Positions 8,184-15,416 of a DNA stretch of 35,154 nt are shown here, in pieces (position 1 is the stretch's first letter; every line of letters begins with the position of its first letter). This DNA comes from an uncultured bacterium (GTDB lineage: Bacteria; Bacillota; Clostridia; Oscillospirales; Oscillospiraceae), in the NCBI GenBank assembly GCA_949293165.1, contig CASFCW010000011.1, positions 1-35,154 on the forward strand, given 5' to 3'. The notes beneath the pieces are model-generated. The model ran no database searches. It saw only the letters and a list, made by a program, of their open reading frames with translations, and had not been told where the DNA came from. Position numbers and translations under genes: made by a program.

Positions 8184-8208
8184 TGGCCGGCGGCAGAGCC
8201 GCCGGCCA
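8184..8208. promoter_or_regulatory. Intercistronic hairpin between dctP and dctQ
   Basis: A perfect 10-bp stem TGGCCGGCGG / CCGCCGGCCA around CAGAG, without a T tail on the minus strand. It probably protects or truncates the upstream message so that the binding protein is made in excess over the permease, as is common between binding-protein and permease genes. Confidence 0.6.
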
Positions 8209-8233
8209 TCATTCGTTTTGCCTAACAGGGAAA

Positions 8234-9292
8234 TTACTTGCCCATGGCCTGGCAGACGGTCTCATACAGGCCGTCGCTCCAGCCGAAGGTGGAACCCATC
8301 TCATAGAAGGACTGAGCCTTCTCACGGAAGCCGTCCAGGACCTCCTCGGTGGGCTCAACAACGGTGACGCCCTCGTCCTTCATCAGCTGCAGGTAATCGG
8401 CCTCCTGCTTGTCCAGCACCTCGTTGTTGTAGAAGCCGGCCTCCTCGCCGGTCTCGATCAGCCAGTTCTGCTGCTCCTCGGTCAGAGCGTTGAACCAGTC
8501 AGCGGAGCAGACCCAGGTGGTGAAGTTCAGCACGTGGCCGTCCAGGATCAGGTACTTGGCGACCTCGTGGAGCTTGCGGCCGTACAGAGTGGCCAGGGGG
8601 TTCTCGGCGCCGTCGATGGTCTTGGTGGACAGGGCGGAGTACACATCGCCCAGATCCATGCCGGTGGACACAGCGCCCAGCACGTCAAAGCCGTAGGACT
8701 GAATCTGGTTGTTGGGCACGCGGATCTTCAGACCGGCCAGATCCTCCACAGTGTTCACAGGGGTGGTGGTCAGGGTGTGGCGGGCGCCGTACTTCCAGTT
8801 GGAGGACAGGATCTTCAGGCCCTTGCTCTCCAGCTGAGCGGACTGATCGGCGTACCAGTCGGAGTCAATCAGAGTCCAGCACTGATCCCAGTTGTCGAAC
8901 AGGAAGGGGGCAAAGACGATGCCGAAATCAGGCACGCCGTAGTCGGCGTAGAAGGCGCCGTCAGCCAGGGTGCACACAGGCTCGCCGAGCAGCATGGAGT
9001 CAATCAGCTCGTTCTTGCTGCCCAGCTGGCTGTCGGGGTAGGGGGTGATCTTCATGGTGCCGCCGGAAGCCTCGTCCAGCAGCTCAGCCCACTTCTCAAT
9101 GCCCTGGCCGATGGGCTCGGAGATGGAGTTCTCGAAGCCGATCTGCAGCTCAATCACATCGCCGGTCTGGCCGCCCTGGGACTGGGAGCCGGAGTTGCTG
9201 CCGGTGCTGGGGTCGCCGCCGCAGGCGGCCAGGCTCAGGGCCATGGCGCCGCAGAGCATGGTGGCAGAGATCTTCTTCCATGTGGTAGTCAT
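8234..9292 (-). CDS. dctP: TRAP transporter solute-binding lipoprotein (DctP)
   Basis: A 352-residue extracytoplasmic binding protein of the DctP family. It has a lipoprotein signal peptide with lipobox LAAC and lipid-modified C24, fitting a Gram-positive-type envelope. Family features are GLKIRVPNNQIQ, whose Arg normally binds the substrate carboxylate, and TKTIDGAENPLATLY. The ATG at 9292 follows GAGAGG at normal spacing. Together with dctQ and dctM it forms a complete TRAP system inside a sugar-acid operon, so L-galactonate or a hexuronate-type acid is the probable ligand (inference). Confidence 0.94.
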   Translation of the reverse strand: MTTTWKKISATMLCGAMALSLAACGGDPSTGSNSGSQSQGGQTGDVIELQIGFENSISEPIGQGIEKWAELLDEASGGTMKITPYPDSQLGSKNELIDSMLLGEPVCTLADGAFYADYGVPDFGIVFAPFLFDNWDQCWTLIDSDWYADQSAQLESKGLKILSSNWKYGARHTLTTTPVNTVEDLAGLKIRVPNNQIQSYGFDVLGAVSTGMDLGDVYSALSTKTIDGAENPLATLYGRKLHEVAKYLILDGHVLNFTTWVCSADWFNALTEEQQNWLIETGEEAGFYNNEVLDKQEADYLQLMKDEGVTVVEPTEEVLDGFREKAQSFYEMGSTFGWSDGLYETVCQAMGK

Positions 9293-9339
9293 AGTCGTTT
9301 TCCTCTCTTCTTCTCAATTTATTTTGCCTTCTCCTGAGA

Positions 9340-10365
9340 TCAGGTGAAGTCAATGACAACTTTCAGCATCTTGCCGGCGTTGGCGGCAAACTCTTCAAAG
9401 GCCTTGGGAGCCTCGTCCATCTTGTATGTATTGGTGACGATCTTCTCCAGCTCCACGCCGCCGGCCTTCACCAGGTCAATCAGCTCCAGGAAGTCCTTCT
9501 TCATGGCGTTGCGGGAGCCGTAGATGTTCAGCTCCTTCTTCTGGATAATGGTGAAGAAGAAGTCGTCGATGTTCCGCTTGGACACGCCGATGAGCACCAC
9601 CCGGGCGCCGAAGCAGGCCGCGTCAATGCAGTTGAGGAAGGTGTTGGGCAGGCCCACGGCCTCGATGGTTACGTCGTAGCCGTCGCCGCCGGTCAGCTCG
9701 GCCACCCCCTTCTCGAAGGCATCAGGGGAGGCGTTGAGCAGCTTGTGGTCCAGGCCGAAGGTCTTGTAGGCGTAGTCCAGCTTGTCCTCGGCCACGTCGC
9801 AGATGGTGACCTCGGCGCCCTTGGCCTTGGCGGCCACGGCGGCCAGCACGCCGATGGTGCCGGCGCCCACCACCAGCACCCGGTCGCCCTTCTGGACGTT
9901 GGCCCGGGACACGCCGTGGTAGCTGATGCAGAAGGGCTCGATCAGGGCCAGCGTCTTGGCGGGGAGGCCCTTGCCGTCATAGATGCGCTCGATGGGCATG
10001 GTGATGTATTCGGCAAAGCCGCCCTCCCGCTGCACGCCCATGGTCTGGTTGTCGGTGCAGGCGTTGACCAGACCCCGCTTGCAGGAGTAGCAGGAGCCGC
10101 AGTTGAAATAGGGGTTGCAGGTGACGATCATGCCGGGCTTGAGGCCCTTGTCGTTGTCGTCAATCTCCACGATCTCGCAGGCCAGCTCATGGCCGGGGAT
10201 GCGGGGATAGGATACGTAGGCGTTGCCGCCGCGATAGGAACCCAGGTCGCTGCCGCAGATGCCGCCGTAGAGCATCTTCAGCAGAGCCTCGCCAGGCTTG
10301 CGGACAGGCTTGTCAATTTCCTTGACGACAACCTTGCCGGGCTCTTCGATGCAGATTGCTTTCAT
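9340..10365 (-). CDS. lgoD: Zinc-dependent medium-chain dehydrogenase, probable L-galactonate 5-dehydrogenase
   Basis: A 341-residue zinc-binding alcohol dehydrogenase. Catalytic zinc ligands are C37 (ICGSD), H59-E60 (GHE) and E143 (IEP); structural zinc cysteines are C89, C92, C95 and C103; the NAD site is GAGTIG at 167-172. The best start is ATG at 10365, 7 nt after AGGAGGG; the ATG two codons earlier is too close. It is first in an operon with a TRAP importer, tagaturonate reductase and altronate dehydratase. E. coli LgoD oxidises L-galactonate to D-tagaturonate, exactly the substrate UxaB needs, so this role fits best. Sorbitol, idonate or threonine dehydrogenases belong to the same family; the specific name rests on context. 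Confidence 0.75.
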   Translation of the reverse strand: MKAICIEEPGKVVVKEIDKPVRKPGEALLKMLYGGICGSDLGSYRGGNAYVSYPRIPGHELACEIVEIDDNDKGLKPGMIVTCNPYFNCGSCYSCKRGLVNACTDNQTMGVQREGGFAEYITMPIERIYDGKGLPAKTLALIEPFCISYHGVSRANVQKGDRVLVVGAGTIGVLAAVAAKAKGAEVTICDVAEDKLDYAYKTFGLDHKLLNASPDAFEKGVAELTGGDGYDVTIEAVGLPNTFLNCIDAACFGARVVLIGVSKRNIDDFFFTIIQKKELNIYGSRNAMKKDFLELIDLVKAGGVELEKIVTNTYKMDEAPKAFEEFAANAGKMLKVVIDFT

Positions 10366-10391
10366 TTCCATTCCCTCCTGATGTTGTACTC

Positions 10392-10418
10392 AACTTGCGT
10401 ACATCATGTATACAAGTT
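10392..10418. promoter_or_regulatory. Palindromic GntR-type operator of the sugar-acid operon
   Basis: A 27-bp palindrome with half-sites AACTTG-NN-TACAT and ATGTA-NN-CAAGTT about a central C; only two symmetric pairs mismatch. It begins about a dozen bases after the -10 box of the lgoD promoter, so a bound dimer would block transcription. The neighbouring FadR-type gntR gene is the obvious candidate binder, released by a pathway metabolite (inference). Confidence 0.7.
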
Positions 10419-10431
10419 AGAACATGTGGTG

Positions 10432-10459
10432 ATTTTAGCATATTTCGCCTGGAAGTCAA
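10432..10459 (-). promoter_or_regulatory. Promoter of the lgoD-dctPQM-uxaBA operon
   Basis: Minus-strand TTGACT (10459-10454) and TAAAAT (10437-10432) are 16 bp apart, each five of six to consensus. The predicted start point lies at the edge of the palindrome at 10392-10418, giving a leader of about 60 nt to lgoD. Confidence 0.72.
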
Positions 10460-10565
10460 GTGGACTTTTGGAAGAAAAGTTGAATTCGTATATGAGTACA
10501 ATTTTTTGGCGGTGAAACTGTAAAATATGCCCAAGGCCTGTGGATGACTGAATGTGGAAGACCTC

Positions 10566-10594
10566 TTGCAAAATCCGGAAGAAGTGGGTATTAT
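10566..10594 (+). promoter_or_regulatory. Promoter of the gntR gene
   Basis: TTGCAA (10566-10571) and TATTAT (10589-10594) are spaced 17 bp, 75 bp before the gntR start codon. No copy of the palindromic operator overlaps it; a partial similarity (TTGTACTCA on the minus strand) occurs at both about 10384 and 10490. Confidence 0.5.
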
Positions 10595-10668
10595 AAATAA
10601 CAGAAGGGGGCGGCAGACAGCCCCCACCCCCGCGTTCTGCCCCAACCTCTCAGGAGAGGAGACCGACT

Positions 10669-11343
10669 ATGGCTGAATCCAACATGTCCTCCATGCAGCA
10701 GCAGGCCTACCACTACATCAAACAGAAAATAGCCACCTGCCAGTATGCGCCCAACCAAATGATCAGCGAGTCACAGCTTCGGGAGGAGCTTGGCTTTTCC
10801 CGCACCCCGGTGCGGGAGGCGGTGGGGCGTCTGGTGCAGGAGGGCTTGCTGACGGTGTTTCCCAAGCGGGGCATTGTGGTATCCGGGATTTCCCTGGGAG
10901 ATGTTTACAAAATCTTTGAGGTGCGGATTCTGCTGGAGCCATACATCCTGCGGAGCTGCCACGACCGGATTGATTTGGGGCGGATGCGGTACTACCAGTC
11001 CATTTTCCACAGCTTTGACCCGGAGCAGACGGAGGTAGAGGAATCCCTGTTCGGTCTGGACGACGGCTTCCATGAGCTGATGATGCAGGCGCTGGACAAC
11101 CAGTATCTGCTGGAGCTGTACGCCAGAATCCAGACCCAGAATATCCGCCTGCGGATTATGAGCGGCTCCAACATCCGATACCGTATCCGGGACACCATGG
11201 CCGAGCACGCCCAGATTGCCGACGCCTGTCTAAAGGGGGAGTGGGAGGAGGCGGCCAAGGCCATGGAGCACCACCTGCACCGATCCAGGGATTCCGCCCT
11301 GGCCATCCTGCTGGGCAGCCACGGGATGGTGGAACTGACCTGA
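10669..11343 (+). CDS. GntR-family regulator, FadR/FCD type
   Basis: A 224-residue regulator with an N-terminal winged helix (about 8-72; SESQLREELGFSRTPVREAVGRL is the recognition region, of which FSRTPVREAV is typical) and an all-helical FCD effector domain (about 85-215). The FCD metal-binding pattern is present as DDGFHE, EHAQI and HLHRS, so a metal-assisted carboxylate ligand is expected. The ATG at 10669 follows AGGAGAGGAG. It is divergent from the lgoD-uxa operon, whose promoter carries a GntR-like palindrome, so it most likely represses that operon until a sugar acid or its breakdown product binds. E. coli lgoR is a comparable regulator. The exact ligand is unknown. Confidence 0.9.
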   Translation: MAESNMSSMQQQAYHYIKQKIATCQYAPNQMISESQLREELGFSRTPVREAVGRLVQEGLLTVFPKRGIVVSGISLGDVYKIFEVRILLEPYILRSCHDRIDLGRMRYYQSIFHSFDPEQTEVEESLFGLDDGFHELMMQALDNQYLLELYARIQTQNIRLRIMSGSNIRYRIRDTMAEHAQIADACLKGEWEEAAKAMEHHLHRSRDSALAILLGSHGMVELT

Positions 11344-11381
11344 CCGCCCGGAGGGCAATTTGAGGAAACGAGGTGTGAGCG

Positions 11382-11807
11382 ATGGAAGGGAAGCTATCTT
11401 ACTATGGCCGGTACCGGCAGGCTGCCGCGCGGTTTTTGCTGATCGGCGGGGTGTGCGCCGCGGTGGGGGCGCTGCTGATGGCGGGGCTGCCCATTTCCCT
11501 CCCCCTGCCGGGGGCGATGCTGCTGTTTGTGGGCGTCCTGCTGGCGGCGCTGGGGGGCTCCAGCCTGCAGAGCCATAACACCGTCAAAGCCTTCGCCAGG
11601 CAGTGCATTACCGACCCGGGCGAGGGAACGGCCCGGGGGCTGCTCCAGGCCCTGCAGGCCCAGCGGAAGCTGGCCCTGGTGAAGGGGTCCCTGCTGATGG
11701 TGGAAAACGCCATCATCGCCTATGAGCGTTCCCCCGGCGCCGACCCAGAGCTGGCGGAGCAGCTGCGCGACACCGCGGAAAAAAACCTGGTGCGGAAGCG
11801 GTTTTAA
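11382..11807 (+). CDS. Small membrane protein of unknown function
   Basis: A 141-residue protein I do not recognise. Residues about 16-36 and 40-62 are strongly hydrophobic and glycine/alanine-rich, forming a two-helix hairpin with a short LPISLPLPG turn. The rest (about 63-141) is soluble, helical and charged, ending in KNLVRKRF. A GAGG ribosome site lies 10 nt before the ATG at 11382. It follows gntR by 38 bp with no clear terminator, so it may be cotranscribed with gntR, and it ends 20 bp before the -35 box of the polyamine operon. No function is proposed. Confidence 0.75.
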   Translation: MEGKLSYYGRYRQAAARFLLIGGVCAAVGALLMAGLPISLPLPGAMLLFVGVLLAALGGSSLQSHNTVKAFARQCITDPGEGTARGLLQALQAQRKLALVKGSLLMVENAIIAYERSPGADPELAEQLRDTAEKNLVRKRF

Positions 11808-11827
11808 GGCGGCGGGGGAAAAGGGTA

Positions 11828-11856
11828 TTGACAAAGGATTGGACGTAGATTATACT
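11828..11856 (+). promoter_or_regulatory. Near-consensus promoter of the polyamine operon
   Basis: TTGACA (perfect -35) at 11828-11833, 17-bp spacer, TATACT at 11851-11856. Transcription should start near 11863, about 450 nt before the speD start codon, leaving an unusually long leader. Confidence 0.8.
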
Positions 11857-11862
11857 TTTTTC

Positions 11863-12315
11863 GTCATGTGATATGAGTTTTGTACAGAGTATCCATGCAA
11901 ATATTTCTTCTGACCACCCCTGCGGGTTAAGGCCATACGGACAGCCGGGTCAACTGCCGAAAGGTGAGCTTCGGTTCACCATTATTGATTGAGTTAAAAG
12001 CTCAATTTTATAAGTTGGTTACTCACAACCGCCCCGTGATTCCACATCAACTTGTAAAACGGTCAATAAGAGTAGTAAAAGTAAGTATTTGCTATATAGA
12101 CTCTGTTATGAAGCTGTCATATCCCCTGTGCCGCCGTGCCCCCGCAGCCACCGGAAGTCCGGCTGCGGAGAGAAGAAAGGCGCGGGGGGGAGGAAGGACT
12201 TCGATTTTGCCGGTTTTACAGGCGGTGCGCTGGGGCGCGCCGCCTTTTTTTGCGCCTGGAAGGGGAGAGAGACAGGCCGGGCCCAGGGGCCGCAGGCCGG
12301 GATGGAGGATGGAAC
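11863..12315 (+). promoter_or_regulatory. Long structured leader of speD, probable transcription attenuator
   Basis: This stretch holds no convincing gene. It contains a UUCG-capped 7-bp hairpin (11963-11980), an AT-rich segment able to fold into a three-way junction (11982-12069), a GC-rich hairpin CCGCAGCC / GGCTGCGG (about 12142-12168), a perfect intrinsic terminator (12221-12251) and finally the speD ribosome site. A possible antiterminator pairing is TGTGCCGCC (12127-12135) with GGCGGTGCG (12221-12229), nine pairs including wobbles. The layout is that of a riboswitch or attenuator, but I cannot assign it to a known class: no T-box, SAM-I, TPP, cobalamin, purine or guanidine consensus was recognised. 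A remnant of an AT-rich insertion is an alternative for the middle part. Confidence 0.6.
12221..12251 (+). terminator. Intrinsic terminator inside the speD leader
   Basis: A 10-bp stem (12221-12230 with 12235-12244, one wobble) with TGGG loop, followed by seven T residues. It lies between the operon promoter and speD, so unconditional folding would switch the operon off; conditional control is implied. Confidence 0.85.
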
Positions 12316-13074
12316 ATGAGCGACAAGTTAAAGCTGTACGGCTTCAACAACCTGACAAAGGCACTCAGCTTCAATATCTATGACGTGTGCTACGCCAAAA
12401 CCGCCCGGGAGCAGCGGGACTACATCGCCTATATCGACGAGCAGTACAACTCCGAGCGTCTGACCAGCATCCTGACCACCCTGACGGATATGATCGGGGC
12501 CAAGGTGCTGAACATCGCCAAGCAGGATTACGAGCCCCAGGGCGCGTCGGTGAGCATCCTGATCGCGGAGGGCTCCATGGTGCCGGCCGGGCGCACCCAG
12601 CTGGCCCACCTGGACAAGAGCCATGTGACGGTGCACACCTACCCGGAGTATCATCCGGAGACCAGCCTGGCCACCTTCCGGGTGGACATTGACGTGGCTA
12701 CCTGCGGCGAGATCACCCCCCTTTCCACCCTGGACTACCTCATCGGCTCCTTCGATTCGGACATCATCACCATGGACTACCGGGTGCGGGGCTTTACCCG
12801 GGATGTGGACGGGAAAAAGCTGTTTATGGATCGCCCGGTCAATTCCATCCAGGACTATATTGACCCCAACATCCTCCTGCGGTATGACGCGGTGGACATC
12901 AACGTCTACAGCGCCAACCTGTACCACACCAGGATGATGGTCAAGGACATCGACCTGCAGAACTACCTGTTTAAAACCGACGTCTACGAGCTGCCCCCCA
13001 GGGTGCGCCTGGAGATTATGGACAACCTGCGCCGGGAGATGATTGAGATTTTCTCCGGCCGCAATATCTACTGA
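12316..13074 (+). CDS. speD: S-adenosylmethionine decarboxylase proenzyme
   Basis: A 252-residue protein of the E. coli-type SpeD family (class 1A), which makes decarboxylated AdoMet, the aminopropyl donor for spermidine. The self-cleavage site lies in the motif KSHVTVHTYPE; S102 would become the pyruvoyl group that performs catalysis. The whole chain aligns in style with the 264-residue enterobacterial enzyme rather than the short Bacillus/Thermotoga type (about 125 residues), which is notable in a Firmicute. The ATG at 12316 follows GGAGG at 7-8 nt. It is the first gene of the polyamine operon, directly behind the attenuator-like leader, and supplies the donor for SpeE two genes downstream. 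Confidence 0.94.
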   Translation: MSDKLKLYGFNNLTKALSFNIYDVCYAKTAREQRDYIAYIDEQYNSERLTSILTTLTDMIGAKVLNIAKQDYEPQGASVSILIAEGSMVPAGRTQLAHLDKSHVTVHTYPEYHPETSLATFRVDIDVATCGEITPLSTLDYLIGSFDSDIITMDYRVRGFTRDVDGKKLFMDRPVNSIQDYIDPNILLRYDAVDINVYSANLYHTRMMVKDIDLQNYLFKTDVYELPPRVRLEIMDNLRREMIEIFSGRNIY

Positions 13075-13090
13075 AAGAAGGATTTCGCCC

Positions 13091-14542
13091 ATGGCACAGC
13101 TGGATCAGTCCCGCGCCCCCATCTACCAGGCGCTGGAAGAATTTCAAAGTATGCGGGTGGTGCCCTTTGACGTGCCCGGCCACAAACGGGGGCGGGGCAA
13201 CCCGGAGCTGGAGCAGCTGCTGGGGAGCAAATGCGTCAACATGGACGTCAACTCCATGAAGCCCCTGGACAACCTGTGCCATCCCATCTCCGTGATCCGG
13301 GAGGCGGAGGAGCTGGCCGCCCAGGCCTTCGGAGCCGCCCACGCCTTCCTCATGGTGGGGGGCACCACCAGCTCCGTGCAGAGCATGGTGCTGTCCGTGG
13401 TGAAGCGGGGGGAGAAGATCATCCTTCCCCGGAACGTCCACCGCAGCGTGATGGGCGCCCTGGTGCTGTGCGGCGCCATCCCGGTTTATGTAAACCCGGC
13501 CTGCGACCACCGCCTGGGCATCCCCCTGGGGATGTCCCTGGCCGACGTGGAGCGGGCCATCCGCCAGAATCCGGACGCCAAGGCGGTGCTGGTCAACAAC
13601 CCAACCTACTATGGCATCTGCTCCGACCTGCGCTCCATTGTGAAGCTGGCCCACCAGCATGGGATGCTCTGCCTGGCCGACGAGGCCCACGGCACCCACT
13701 TCTGCTTCAGCGGCCAGCTGCCCCCCTCCGCCATGGAGGCGGGGGCGGATATGGCCGCTTTGTCCATGCACAAGTCCGGCGGCAGCCTGACCCAGAGCAG
13801 CCTGCTGCTCATCGGGCCCAACGTGTCCCCCGGCCATGTGCGGCAGATTATCAACCTGACCCAGACCACCAGCGGCTCCTACCTGCTGCTCAGCAGCCTG
13901 GACATTGCCAGGCGGAACCTGGCCCTGCGGGGCAGGGAGGAGTTTGAGCGGGTGATCCGGCTGGCGGAGTACGCCAGGGAGGAGATCAACCGCATCGGCG
14001 GCTATTACGCCTTCAGCCGGGAGCTGATTAACGGGGACAGTATCTTTGATTTTGATGTGACCAAGCTGTCGGTGAATACCCTGGACGTGGGGCTGGCCGG
14101 CATCGAGGTATATGACCTGCTCCGGGATGAGTATGACATCCAGATTGAATTCGGCGACCTGGGCAATATCCTGGCCTATCTGTCCATCGGCGACCGGCCC
14201 AGGGAGGTTGAGCGGCTGGTGGGGGCGCTGAGTGAGGTGCGCCGGCGCTTCGGCGGCGCGGGCACCGACCTGATGAAGCAGGAGTATATTGAGCCCCACG
14301 TGGCTGTCTCCCCCCAGCAGGCATTTTACGACAAAAAGCGGTCCCTGCCCATCCAGGAGACGGAGGGCAAGGTGTGCAGCGAGTTTGTGATGTGTTATCC
14401 CCCCGGCATCCCCATTCTGGCTCCGGGAGAGATGATTACGCGGGAAATTTTGGATTATATCCAGTACGCCAAGGAGAAGGGCTGTTCCATGACCGGCCCG
14501 GAGGACCCGGAGATTCTCAATCTGAACGTGCTGGAGGACTGA
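13091..14542 (+). CDS. speA: Arginine decarboxylase (Orn/Lys/Arg decarboxylase, AAT fold)
   Basis: A 483-residue PLP enzyme of the Orn/Lys/Arg decarboxylase major-domain family, close in length to B. subtilis SpeA (about 490). Seen: FDVPGHKRGRGNP near the start, the cofactor-binding ADEAHGTHFCFS, the SMHKSGGSLTQSS segment with the PLP lysine, and a C-terminal domain from about residue 380 with PPGIPILAPGE. The ATG at 13091 has AGAAGGA 8 nt upstream and lies 16 bp after speD. The family also holds lysine and ornithine decarboxylases; the presence of an agmatinase-type gene (speB) in the operon makes arginine to agmatine the most likely reaction. Reads as cytoplasmic. Confidence 0.85.
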   Translation: MAQLDQSRAPIYQALEEFQSMRVVPFDVPGHKRGRGNPELEQLLGSKCVNMDVNSMKPLDNLCHPISVIREAEELAAQAFGAAHAFLMVGGTTSSVQSMVLSVVKRGEKIILPRNVHRSVMGALVLCGAIPVYVNPACDHRLGIPLGMSLADVERAIRQNPDAKAVLVNNPTYYGICSDLRSIVKLAHQHGMLCLADEAHGTHFCFSGQLPPSAMEAGADMAALSMHKSGGSLTQSSLLLIGPNVSPGHVRQIINLTQTTSGSYLLLSSLDIARRNLALRGREEFERVIRLAEYAREEINRIGGYYAFSRELINGDSIFDFDVTKLSVNTLDVGLAGIEVYDLLRDEYDIQIEFGDLGNILAYLSIGDRPREVERLVGALSEVRRRFGGAGTDLMKQEYIEPHVAVSPQQAFYDKKRSLPIQETEGKVCSEFVMCYPPGIPILAPGEMITREILDYIQYAKEKGCSMTGPEDPEILNLNVLED

Positions 14543-14555
14543 GGAGGCCAATCTG

Positions 14556-15416
14556 ATGGAGTTTTGGTTCAGCGAAGCCCATTCCCCCAATGTGAAGTTT
14601 TCCATCCGTGTGGATCGTCAGCTTTACAGCGGGAAAAGTGAGTTTCAGCGCATCGACGTGTTTGATTCCCCGGAGTTCGGCCGGTTTTTGACCCTGGACG
14701 GGCTGATGATGCTGACGGAGAAGGATGAGTTCATCTATCACGAGATGATTGTCCACCCCGCCATGGCGGTCCACCCCAACGTGCGGGACGTGCTGGTGGT
14801 GGGCGCGGGGGACGGCGGCGTGATCCGGGAGCTGGTGCAGTACCCGGAGATTGAGCACATCGACATGGTGGAAATCGACCCACTGGTGGTGGAGGTGGCC
14901 AAAAAGTATCTGCCCAAGACCGCCTGCCGCCTGGACGACCCCCGCCTGACCATCCACTATGAGGATGGGCTGAAGTTTGTCCGCACCGCCCACGAGGCCT
15001 ATGACCTGATTATTGTGGACTCCACCGACCCCTTCGGGCCGGGGGAGGGGCTGTTCACCCGGGAGTTTTACGGCAACTGCTCCAAGGCGCTGCGCGCCGA
15101 CGGCATCATGATCAACCAGCATGAAAGCCCCTTCTACCCCCAGGACGCCCTGGCCTGCCAGCGGGCCCACAAGCGGATTGTGGAGTCCTTCCCCATCTCC
15201 AAGGTGTACCAGGCCCACATCCCCACCTACCCCTCCGGCCATTGGCTGTTTGGCTTTGCCAGCAAGAAGTACCACCCGCTCCGGGATTTGAACGAGGCCA
15301 GGTGGAATATGCGGGGGATTTCCGGCAAATATTACACCACCACCCTGCACAAGGGGGCGTTTTATATCCCAGCCTACGTGGAGGAGCTGTTGAAGCATGT
15401 TGAAGCCGCAGATTGA
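14556..15416 (+). CDS. speE: Spermidine synthase (polyamine aminopropyltransferase)
   Basis: A 286-residue SAM-fold aminopropyltransferase that moves the aminopropyl group of decarboxylated AdoMet to a diamine. Visible are the N-terminal strand domain with FQRIDVFDSPEFGRFLTLDG, the donor-binding VVGAGDGGVIRE and MVEIDPLVVE, and the catalytic DSTDPFGPGEGLFTREFY with its gate Asp. GGAGG precedes the ATG at 14556, 13 bp after speA; the 3' end overlaps speB by 20 nt. The acceptor is normally putrescine. Because its neighbours make agmatine and hydrolyse a guanidino group, agmatine is a possible alternative acceptor (aminopropylagmatine route known from Thermus); sequence alone does not settle this. 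Confidence 0.93.
   Translation: MEFWFSEAHSPNVKFSIRVDRQLYSGKSEFQRIDVFDSPEFGRFLTLDGLMMLTEKDEFIYHEMIVHPAMAVHPNVRDVLVVGAGDGGVIRELVQYPEIEHIDMVEIDPLVVEVAKKYLPKTACRLDDPRLTIHYEDGLKFVRTAHEAYDLIIVDSTDPFGPGEGLFTREFYGNCSKALRADGIMINQHESPFYPQDALACQRAHKRIVESFPISKVYQAHIPTYPSGHWLFGFASKKYHPLRDLNEARWNMRGISGKYYTTTLHKGAFYIPAYVEELLKHVEAAD

Noticed and set aside
11863..12220. Leader of speD as a known T-box, SAM-I, TPP, cobalamin, purine or guanidine riboswitch
   Set aside because: None of the conserved core sequences of these classes was found, so no class name is given.
12136..12315. 60-residue N-terminal extension of SpeD
   Set aside because: Arg/Gly-rich sequence made by terminator and hairpin DNA; the ATG at 12316 has a good ribosome site and matches the family N-terminus.
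11964..12383. Open frame of 139 codons crossing the speD leader
   Set aside because: It runs through the AT-rich fold, the intrinsic terminator and into speD in another frame, with no ribosome site and no recognisable family; better explained as leader RNA.
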